Below, piece by piece: positions 1 through 5,599 of a DNA stretch of 6,951 bases (position 1 is the first letter of the stretch; the number at the start of each line of letters is the position of its first letter). The notes below the pieces were generated by a model. It was not told where the DNA came from and did no database searches. It saw only the letters and a list, made by a program, of their open reading frames with translations. The DNA lies in assembly GCA_016284115.1 (NCBI GenBank), contig JAEEOD010000261.1, positions 1 to 6,951 on the forward strand, in the 5' to 3' direction. The position numbers and the translations under genes were made by a program. The stretch is from Bacteroidaceae bacterium. Its GTDB lineage: Bacteria; Bacteroidota; Bacteroidia; Bacteroidales; Bacteroidaceae.

Positions 1-1671
1 GAAGCCGACATTCTTCCAGCCATTCACGGCTGCTTCGTAATTGGCGTCATAACGCTCTCCCTGGAAGAAGCTGCCAAAGCGGATAGGACCGTCCTTGTAG
101 GTCTTCCATGTCTGCGGATTGGATACCACTGTCTGCTTCGTACCATCATCGTAGGTGATGACGAGCTTCATGAGCAGTGCCTCGTGGTCGCCAAAGAAAT
201 TGTAGTTGCTGGTGGTGAAGGTCATGTAGCCTGTAAACCATCCAGGACTAAGTTGGGCACCTATGGCGTTGTTGCCGTCTTGCAGCATGCTTGTCACATC
301 GAAAGCATGATAGCCCATAGTCTCACGATACTGGCTGTCGCCAGGGGTAAACCAGTTGTCTCCCATGCGCTGGCCATTGATGAAGAGCTCGTAAGCACCC
401 ATTGCCGTTGCATAGAGCTTGGCCTTACTGATTTTCTTGCCCTGCGTAGTAGCAAATTGTGTACGCAGCATGGTCATGGCGCCATGAGAAGGGTCGGCAT
501 GTCCGATGAGCATCTTGCTGCCCTCGTTGCTGACGGTGATGGTATTGCCACTTACCTTGATGCCTGGCAGTGTGCTGAATATGCTGTAGTGACGGGCATC
601 GAAAGCCACATCATTGACAGCCTGTCCACGGTTCTTTATCTGATAGTCAGTATATTCCACTGTAGCACCGGGCATAGCGGCAAAGCCTATCTCTGCCAAA
701 TTGGGGGCAGTATTGAAGTCGTGGCTGCGTCCCCAAGGTCCTATGTTGATGCGGGTAGCATTGCTAACGCGCATGTTGGTGCTACCTACGGCAAAACCGC
801 CAAAACGACGACGGTTAGGATCGGCAGGTTCCGTAATCAGGTCCTTGCCATTGATGGTGAAATAGACATTACTGGTTTCTATGTCGATGGTAATGTCATA
901 GACACCCGTCTTGTTGGTAATCAGCTCATTGATATTGCTCTTTGGGAACTTCTCCTGATTGATGGCGAGGAAAGGCACATTGGCCTTGTCGCCTTTGGCA
1001 TAGCCTACACGGTAAATGTTGATGGCGGCACCCTTGGCACTGCCTACGCCACTGAAATCGAACTCAAAGCGGAAGTAGTTGTCGCCCTGCAGGTTGTCAA
1101 TGTTCTGGAAAGCATCCTTCAGGCGGAAATCGTTGGCACCGAGGATGATGCTGGCCTTGTCGCCCTTGACGATGTGCAACTTGGTAGCAAGCTGGAAATA
1201 GAAATGGGAAGCGGCATCGAGGGTTACTTCCTTGGAGCCAATCCATTGTGCCCCACTCCATGCGGCTTGCTTGGTGTTCATCAGACCTGTTTCAAAGCGG
1301 CTCTGCTGCTGGTATTTGTTGCCTTGGGCATCCCATACTTCCACTTGCCAGGTGTAGGCAGTCTCTGGCTGCAAAGCCACGCCTCTATAAGGTACATTCA
1401 CGGAAGCGGCACCATTTACCTTGCCACTTGTCCACATCACCTTGCCGTCGCTCTCACGGCATACGGTAAGGCTGTAAGCTTGCTGATACTGGCCTATGGC
1501 ATCGCTCTCCATCATCCAGTTGAAGAGCGGATGGCGGTCTTCAATGGCCAAAGGCTCTACACTGTCCTGCACACGCAGGTTAGTAATATGGGTGTCGGCA
1601 AAAGACAAACTGGGTGTCAACGTCAGCAAAGCTGCTATGAGCCATCCTTTTACATGTTTTTTCAATATCAT
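1..1671 (-). CDS. Glycoside hydrolase family 78 alpha-L-rhamnosidase-type enzyme, N-terminal 557 codons (3' end beyond the window)
   Basis: A secreted enzyme expected to release terminal alpha-L-rhamnose from plant polysaccharides or glycosides in the periplasm or at the cell surface. Residues 1-25 form a Sec signal peptide (Lys-rich start, hydrophobic core, likely cleavage after SFA). Residues 26-130 resemble the Ig/Fn3-like module that opens many GH78 proteins, including the TAYTWQVEVWD stretch. An atypical insert follows WIG (143-145). Residues about 402-557 match the bacterial rhamnosidase N-terminal domain: KAKLYATAMGAYELFINGQR (416-435), then GNNAIGAQLSPGWFTGY and GERYDA. The catalytic (alpha/alpha)6 barrel is not visible, so activity cannot be judged. 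The ATG at 1671 is the only one giving the signal peptide; the ATG at 1676 is in another frame and stops at once. Base composition is more GC-rich than in the neighbouring cluster, and no TTA, CTA or TCA codon is used. Family assignment is secure; substrate specificity is unknown. Confidence 0.9.
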   Translation of the reverse strand, partial: MILKKHVKGWLIAALLTLTPSLSFADTHITNLRVQDSVEPLAIEDRHPLFNWMMESDAIGQYQQAYSLTVCRESDGKVMWTSGKVNGAASVNVPYRGVALQPETAYTWQVEVWDAQGNKYQQQSRFETGLMNTKQAAWSGAQWIGSKEVTLDAASHFYFQLATKLHIVKGDKASIILGANDFRLKDAFQNIDNLQGDNYFRFEFDFSGVGSAKGAAINIYRVGYAKGDKANVPFLAINQEKFPKSNINELITNKTGVYDITIDIETSNVYFTINGKDLITEPADPNRRRFGGFAVGSTNMRVSNATRINIGPWGRSHDFNTAPNLAEIGFAAMPGATVEYTDYQIKNRGQAVNDVAFDARHYSIFSTLPGIKVSGNTITVSNEGSKMLIGHADPSHGAMTMLRTQFATTQGKKISKAKLYATAMGAYELFINGQRMGDNWFTPGDSQYRETMGYHAFDVTSMLQDGNNAIGAQLSPGWFTGYMTFTTSNYNFFGDHEALLMKLVITYDDGTKQTVVSNPQTWKTYKDGPIRFGSFFQGERYDANYEAAVNGWKNVGF

Positions 1672-1683
1672 ATCATATTTATT

Positions 1684-1713
1684 TTTATTTCTCATAATTA
1701 TGCTGTAACTTCG
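1684..1713 (+). promoter_or_regulatory. Predicted promoter of the flavin reductase/GNAT/MenD-like cluster
   Basis: TAACTTCG at 1706-1713 matches the Bacteroidota -7 consensus TAnnTTTG with one mismatch. The -33 region is only a weak TTTA at 1684-1687, 18 bp upstream. Initiation near 1720 would give a leader of about 55 nt to the ATG at 1776. The same 11-mer, GTAACTTCGCA, stands in front of the Nudix gene, which supports a promoter role. The element is placed back-to-back with the GH78 promoter. Confidence 0.4.
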
Positions 1714-1720
1714 CACCATG

Positions 1721-1751
1721 CAAAAATAAGAAAAAAAAGTGTGATTTGCAA
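1721..1751 (-). promoter_or_regulatory. Predicted Bacteroidota-type promoter of the GH78 gene
   Basis: Read on the minus strand, TATTTTTG (1728-1721) fits the -7 consensus TAnnTTTG exactly. A TTGC lies 19 bp upstream (1751-1748), or ATTG at 20 bp, a reasonable -33 element. Transcription would start near 1714 and leave a leader of about 43 nt before the ATG at 1671. The -33 element lies inside the palindrome at 1747-1756. This is a pattern match only. Confidence 0.5.
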
Positions 1752-1756
1752 TTGCA
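1747..1756. promoter_or_regulatory. Perfect 10-bp palindrome TGCAATTGCA, candidate operator
   Basis: TGCAATTGCA is fully self-complementary and lies in the divergent gap between the GH78 and flavin reductase genes. It overlaps the predicted -33 element of the GH78 promoter and lies in the untranslated leader of the plus-strand cluster, so a bound regulator could affect both directions. No second copy was noticed in the window. The operator role is inferred from position and symmetry alone. Confidence 0.35.
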
Positions 1757-1775
1757 TTATAAAATCTTTAGGAAA

Positions 1776-2339
1776 ATGAAAAGTTTCAAATCGACTGCGT
1801 GGTTCCTTCCACAACCTGTGCTTATTATTGGCACTTATGACAAGAATAATAAAGCAAACGCTATGAACGCTGCCTGGGGTGGCCAGTGGGATATGCGCGA
1901 AATCATTATCTCTCTTGGCTCTCATCAGACAACCGACAATCTTGCAGAAAACCCAGAGTTCACCGTTGCCTTTGCTACAACTGATACTCTGGTGGCTGCT
2001 GATTATGTAGGTATTGTGAGCGGTAGAAATACACCAGATAAGATAGAAAAGGCTGGTTGGACAGTTGAGAAAGCTCCTAACGTAAATGCGCCTGTTTTTA
2101 AGGAGTTTCCTATGACACTTGAATGCCATGTGAAGCAGAAAATTGATGAAACTGAGACAGGTTATTATCTAGTAGCTGAAATTGTCAATATTCTCTGTGA
2201 CGAAAAATATCTAGCTGATGATGGCAAGCCTGATGTTGAAAAGATGAAACTTATCACATTTGATCCCATTCATCATACCTATATCCAACTTGGCGAGACC
2301 GTCGGAAGGGCTTTCTCAGACGGAAAGCAAATCAAGTAA
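1776..2339 (+). CDS. Flavin reductase-like (flavoredoxin-type) FMN-binding protein
   Basis: A 187-residue protein of the flavin reductase-like split-barrel family, which binds FMN and either reduces flavins with NAD(P)H or passes electrons (flavoredoxin). The N-terminal LPQPVLIIGTYD (11-22), the NAMNAAWGGQWD stretch (28-39) and the following ISLGSHQTTDNL are the typical FMN-phosphate-contacting region. The A-DYVGIVSGR segment (75-84) and the C-terminal H-TYIQLGETVGRAF are also family features. Length is normal for the short cytoplasmic members, and no signal peptide is present. The ATG at 1776 is preferred; an in-frame TTG at 1746 would add ten residues unlike the family. The GNAT gene follows after 5 bp, so the two are almost certainly co-transcribed. 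The electron donor and acceptor cannot be deduced. Confidence 0.88.
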   Translation: MKSFKSTAWFLPQPVLIIGTYDKNNKANAMNAAWGGQWDMREIIISLGSHQTTDNLAENPEFTVAFATTDTLVAADYVGIVSGRNTPDKIEKAGWTVEKAPNVNAPVFKEFPMTLECHVKQKIDETETGYYLVAEIVNILCDEKYLADDGKPDVEKMKLITFDPIHHTYIQLGETVGRAFSDGKQIK

Positions 2340-2344
2340 TAATA

Positions 2345-2776
2345 ATGGAGATTATCAGAGCGACTAAGACAGCGGAGCGAGCAGGAGCTTATTATGTTCG
2401 TATTCATGCTATGGCTAGGATGCATCAGATTCCACTCGATGTGGAGTTTGATGAGCACGACACGCCTGAAACAAAGTATATTGTTATCGTAGACGACTAC
2501 CTGCCAGTAGCTACTTGTCGTCTTTATGCTATCAACGATAAACAAATAATGCTTGGTCGTATTGTAGTTCTTCCAGATTATCGTAATCAAGGGCTTGGCA
2601 CACTCGTTGTCAAGGAAGCTGAGACATGGGCAAAAGAACTTGGTTATCAGACCTCCATAGTAGAGAGTCGTGATAACAAAATCCATTTTTACGAGACAAT
2701 GGGCTATTTGGCAGACTTCTCACAGAAAATCATTGGTAAAACGTTCGTTTGCTATAGAATGGAGAAGAATTTATAA
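2345..2776 (+). CDS. GNAT family N-acetyltransferase
   Basis: A 143-residue single-domain GNAT protein, expected to move an acetyl group from acetyl-CoA to an amine of an unknown small molecule or protein in the cytoplasm. Motif A is clear: the beta-4 strand GRIVVLPDYR (71-80) runs into the pyrophosphate-binding RNQGLG (80-85) and the helix TLVVKEAETWAKELGY. Motif B is SRDNKIHFYETMGY (108-121), with the usual FYE-x-GY signature. Length is typical. The start lies 5 bp after the stop of the flavin reductase gene, in an A-rich context without a Shine-Dalgarno, as usual in Bacteroidota. A 56-bp A/T-rich gap separates it from the MenD-like gene. No residue seen fixes its substrate. Confidence 0.87.
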   Translation: MEIIRATKTAERAGAYYVRIHAMARMHQIPLDVEFDEHDTPETKYIVIVDDYLPVATCRLYAINDKQIMLGRIVVLPDYRNQGLGTLVVKEAETWAKELGYQTSIVESRDNKIHFYETMGYLADFSQKIIGKTFVCYRMEKNL

Positions 2777-2832
2777 AACCACGCATAAATATGTCGAACC
2801 TTCAAGTCATATAAAGCAATATAAATAAAAAT

Positions 2833-4473
2833 ATGTATAGTGATAAAAAATCTATTCGTCAACTTACCGTTTTGCTCAAAGCACATGGTGTAACAAAGAT
2901 AGTGGTATGTCCAGGAAGTCAGAATGCTCCGTTGATTCAGACTTTTCTGCAAGTATCCAGTTTCACTTGCTACCCTATGAACGACAATCGAAGCGCAGGT
3001 TTCTATGCACTCGGATTGGCTTTACATGAAGTATCGCCTGTGGCAGTGGTTTGTGCTGCAGGTAGTGGATTGACCAACCTATTGCCAGCTGTAGGTGAAG
3101 CATTACACCAACAAGTGCCATTGGTGGTGATTTCGGCTGACACATTACCATCACGTCTAAAAGAGCCACTGGTATTTGATAAAATAGTGAAGAAAGCGGT
3201 GAATCTGCCCGAGGTACAAAGCGATGCAGATGCGCTGACTTGCAACCGATTAATCAACGAGGCTTTGTTGGAGAGTAAGCATCATGGAAAAGGTCCCGTA
3301 CACATCAATATTCAGCTGAGCGACCCTGCGTTTGGGTGCAATACTGCTGAATTAGAAGAAGAACGTGTGATGGAGCGCTACCAAGGACTGAACATGTATG
3401 AGCAGGATTATCAGCCTTTGGTGGAGCGATTGAACAAACTGAAGAAACGCATGGTGGTGGCTGGGCAGATGAATAACATCTATGAGTTTGACAAGAAACA
3501 CGAAATGACGTTGTCGAAGCAGTTTGTGTGGTTTACAGAAAGTCTAAGCAATCATACCACGCCAGGCAATCCTATTCGCAGAATGGAAGAGTTACTCTAC
3601 CCGATGGATTTGAAGACGCAAGAGAACCTAATGCCTGAGTTGTTGATTACTTTTGGTGGTGCTATCGCTTCTCGTAGATTGAAGTATTTCCTTCGTAAAC
3701 ATAAGCCATTGGAACATTGGCACGTATCAAAAGATGGTGAGGTGTATGATGCTTTTGGTGCACTGACAGCCATCATCGAAATGGATCCATTTGAGTTTTT
3801 TGAGAAGATAGCTCCGCTAATTGAGGACGTGCCTCCACTCTATCCTCGTCAATGGAGCCAATTGGAGGAAAAGCTGCCAGTACCTTGCTTCCCTTATTCA
3901 GGAATGCAGGTGGTGGGAAAACTGATAAATACTTTGCCACAAGGCACTTCATTGCATTTGGGCAATAGCTCAGTGGTGCGATATGCGCAACTGTTCCCTT
4001 TACCTGAGGATATCGAGATTCAATCCAATATGGGGTTGGAAGGGACTGAAGGGGCGTTGCCTACAGCTTTAGGTTATGCTACTGCCAGCGAGAAAATCAA
4101 CTTCATCGTACTGGGTGACGTGAGTTTCTTTGAAGGGATGAATGCACTGTGGAACAGAAACTTTGGTACTAATATCCGCATTTTGGTTATCAACAACGGA
4201 GGCAATGCTCAGATGCAGACCTTGCCTGGCTTTACGTCCGATGATCATACTTTGCGATATGTGACAGGTGCTCATCAAGCATCTGCTAAAGCATGGGCGG
4301 AAGACAGGAGCTTTACTTATTTTTCTGCCCATAATGAAGAAGAATTACAAATCGCTATGCCCGCCTTTACCAAAGCTGACATTACCCGTCAACCGATTCT
4401 ACTGGAGGTGTTTACGGATAAAGGAACTGATGCAGAAATGTTGAAGCAATACTATAAAAGTCTAAAGAAATAA
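2833..4473 (+). CDS. menD: MenD-family (SEPHCHC synthase-like) ThDP-fold protein with an altered active site
   Basis: A full-length 546-residue homologue of MenD, which joins 2-oxoglutarate-derived succinyl semialdehyde to isochorismate using thiamine diphosphate in menaquinone synthesis. Overall match to the family is good: CPGSQNAPL (26-34), NRSAGFYALGLA (52-63), the middle GGAIASRRL (275-283), HWHVSKDGEV, GNSSVVR (377-383), GDVSFFEGMNALW (428-440) and INNGG (453-457). The Mg-diphosphate ligands are kept (D429, N454, G456, equivalent to E. coli D442, N469, G471). The chemistry is not: E. coli E55 becomes N52, R33 becomes Q30, R107 becomes T104, R413 becomes M400, I418 becomes T405, and the loop holding Q118 is about eight residues shorter. 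K292-R293 is R281-R282, while S391 and R395 are retained (S379, R383). E. coli numbering is from memory. No other men gene is adjacent. The frame is intact, so it is probably a functional protein of changed activity; the symbol denotes family only. Confidence 0.82.
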   Translation: MYSDKKSIRQLTVLLKAHGVTKIVVCPGSQNAPLIQTFLQVSSFTCYPMNDNRSAGFYALGLALHEVSPVAVVCAAGSGLTNLLPAVGEALHQQVPLVVISADTLPSRLKEPLVFDKIVKKAVNLPEVQSDADALTCNRLINEALLESKHHGKGPVHINIQLSDPAFGCNTAELEEERVMERYQGLNMYEQDYQPLVERLNKLKKRMVVAGQMNNIYEFDKKHEMTLSKQFVWFTESLSNHTTPGNPIRRMEELLYPMDLKTQENLMPELLITFGGAIASRRLKYFLRKHKPLEHWHVSKDGEVYDAFGALTAIIEMDPFEFFEKIAPLIEDVPPLYPRQWSQLEEKLPVPCFPYSGMQVVGKLINTLPQGTSLHLGNSSVVRYAQLFPLPEDIEIQSNMGLEGTEGALPTALGYATASEKINFIVLGDVSFFEGMNALWNRNFGTNIRILVINNGGNAQMQTLPGFTSDDHTLRYVTGAHQASAKAWAEDRSFTYFSAHNEEELQIAMPAFTKADITRQPILLEVFTDKGTDAEMLKQYYKSLKK

Positions 4474-4800
4474 GTGCTGATTATAAAAAACAAATATGTG
4501 CCATTCAAACGTTTTAACGCCATCAATCTGTTTGGAGTATTGTTCACACACCCTGAAACAGAAATGGATGAACGTTTACTGAACCACGAGCGCATTCATA
4601 CCCATCAAATGTTGGAGATGCTATTGGTGGGTTTCTACCTGTGGTATGTCATTGAATGGCTGATCCGCTTACCAATGAAGGGGAATGCATATCGAAGCAT
4701 AAGCTTTGAGAGGGAGGCATATGCTAATGAGTGCAACCTCAATTATTTGAAGAAACGAAAACTTTATTCCTGGCTCAAGTATTTACGCGAAGCAAGATAA
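4474..4800 (+). CDS. Small membrane-associated protein with HExxH motif, conserved in Bacteroidota, function unknown
   Basis: A 108-residue protein of a type I recall as a hypothetical in Bacteroidota genomes; no function is assigned. It holds H38-E39-R40-I41-H42, the zinc-binding HExxH arrangement, with an extra H44, and a downstream acidic FEREAYANE (78-86) that could supply a third ligand as in gluzincins. Between them, residues about 48-66 form one hydrophobic, aromatic-rich membrane-like helix. The C-terminal end is basic. A minimal membrane-bound zincin or a metal-binding protein fits, but this is inference. The start is a GTG directly after the MenD-like stop codon with no gap, so translational coupling is likely. 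A second in-frame GTG at 4498 would remove the conserved KNKYVPF start and is less likely. Confidence 0.75.
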   Translation: MLIIKNKYVPFKRFNAINLFGVLFTHPETEMDERLLNHERIHTHQMLEMLLVGFYLWYVIEWLIRLPMKGNAYRSISFEREAYANECNLNYLKKRKLYSWLKYLREAR

Positions 4801-4840
4801 CTTAATCGTACGAGATAAGAGCCGGAATGGATGTGTGCAG

Positions 4841-4869
4841 GCCAATTTTGTCCTCACATCAGAATTGGC
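4841..4869. terminator. Stem-loop between convergent genes, possible bidirectional terminator
   Basis: GCCAATTTTG (4841-4850) pairs with CAGAATTGGC (4860-4869) over 10 bp with one G-T wobble, leaving a 9-nt loop. It lies 40 bp after the plus-strand cluster and 10 bp after the minus-strand Nudix gene. Neither side shows a T-run, so it is not a canonical intrinsic terminator; it may end transcription weakly or protect 3' ends. Confidence 0.4.
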
Positions 4870-4879
4870 GGAAAGTTGG

Positions 4880-5419
4880 TTAAAATCCAGAGAAGAACTT
4901 CAATAATGGAACCAGCATCAGCGACTGTACAAAATCACCTCGGCGAATCATCTCTTTCACGTCCTCTTGTGAGAACAGATAGACCTCGATGTCCTCAGTA
5001 GCATCCAAATGCTGCCCACTCACTTTTTCAACACCTGTAGCCAAAAAACAATGAGTAAGATTGGTGGTAGTGCTCGGATTGGCTGAGATTACTGCCAATT
5101 CGCGCCATTCACCACCACCATAGCCAGCTTCTTCCAACAATTCGCGTTTAGCCGCATTAATGGGAGTTTCTCCCTGCTCTACTACACCAGCCACAATCTC
5201 AAAATTGGTTTGTCCCAAGGCATGTCGATACTGGCGTACAAGAACCATCTGCCCCTCTTTGGTAATGGCAGTAACATTAATCCACGTGGGATATTCCAAT
5301 ACATAGTATTCTTTATTTATTCTGCCATCAGGCAGTTCCACAATATCGCGCCTTGCAGTAAGCCAAGGTCTTTTAATCAAATATTCGGAAGATAGAATCT
5401 TCCACTTCATGTCTTTCAT
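4880..5419 (-). CDS. Nudix hydrolase, ADP-ribose pyrophosphatase-like
   Basis: A 179-residue cytoplasmic Nudix enzyme, expected to cut ADP-ribose or a related nucleoside diphosphate derivative to AMP plus a phosphosugar. The Nudix box GX5EX7REUXEEXG is complete: G78, E84, R92-E93, E96-E97 and G99, closing with Y100 instead of an aliphatic residue. P115 lies 15 residues after the box, the position reported as typical of ADP-ribose pyrophosphatases. The preceding VRQYRHALGQTNFEIVAG (61-78) is also the usual ADPRase-type lead-in. Two in-frame ATGs are possible, at 5419 and at 5410; the second gives MKWKILSSEYL and would also be plausible. The gene converges on the HExxH gene and diverges from the porin gene, so it is probably monocistronic. 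The exact substrate is uncertain. Confidence 0.88.
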   Translation of the reverse strand: MKDMKWKILSSEYLIKRPWLTARRDIVELPDGRINKEYYVLEYPTWINVTAITKEGQMVLVRQYRHALGQTNFEIVAGVVEQGETPINAAKRELLEEAGYGGGEWRELAVISANPSTTTNLTHCFLATGVEKVSGQHLDATEDIEVYLFSQEDVKEMIRRGDFVQSLMLVPLLKFFSGF

Positions 5420-5439
5420 AATATTTGGATTTTATATTG

Positions 5440-5447
5440 CGAAGTTA
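5440..5447 (-). promoter_or_regulatory. Predicted -7 element of the Nudix gene promoter
   Basis: On the minus strand TAACTTCG (5447-5440) fits TAnnTTTG with one mismatch and lies within GTAACTTCGCA, identical to the element before the flavin reductase gene. Transcription would begin near 5432, about 13 nt before the ATG at 5419. No convincing -33 TTG is seen. Confidence 0.4.
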
Positions 5448-5480
5448 CGGAAAATACCTTCCCTTATCGACCACTATCTG

Positions 5481-5503
5481 TTAATAAACATTAAAGGTTA
5501 ATG
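5481..5503. repeat. Cluster of TTAAT/ATTAA dyads, candidate regulator site
   Basis: TTAAT (5481-5485), ATTAA (5490-5494) and TTAAT (5498-5502) alternate in orientation. CATTAA-agg-TTAATG (5489-5503) is a perfect 6-bp dyad with a 3-bp centre. The cluster sits 30-52 bp upstream of the predicted porin -33 element and also upstream of the Nudix promoter. In an A/T-rich gap such symmetry can arise by chance. Confidence 0.25.
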
Positions 5504-5532
5504 ATTTTGCAACATTATTTCCTTTTTAATGG

Positions 5533-5563
5533 TTGCACGTGAAACTTTATATTACTACCTTTG
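5533..5563 (+). promoter_or_regulatory. Predicted strong Bacteroidota promoter of the OmpP1/FadL-type gene
   Basis: TACCTTTG (5556-5563) is an exact TAnnTTTG -7 element followed by CA, and TTGC (5533-5536) lies 19 bp upstream, the expected -33 spacing. Initiation near 5570 gives a leader of about 30 nt to the ATG at 5600. This is the best promoter match in the window. Confidence 0.65.
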
Positions 5564-5599
5564 CAAAAGTTACAAATGAAACTAACTAAAACAAACTAT

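Noticed and set aside
184..1779. Long 531-codon plus-strand open frame
   Set aside because: It lies exactly antisense and codon-aligned to the GH78 gene, which has a signal peptide, recognisable domains and a promoter. The frame is open only because the GH78 gene avoids TTA, CTA and TCA. Its protein resembles nothing I recognise.
1698..2129. Minus-strand open frame of 143 codons opposite the flavin reductase gene
   Set aside because: It overlaps a clear flavin reductase gene, is Cys- and Ser-rich with no family motif, and has no promoter or conserved start.
2777..2832. Possible separate promoter for the MenD-like gene
   Set aside because: The gap is A/T-rich but has no TAnnTTTG element with a TTG at the right distance, so no promoter is called.
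4801..4840. Possible small gene or RNA in the convergent gap
   Set aside because: There is no start with a reasonable frame and no structure apart from the stem-loop already listed.
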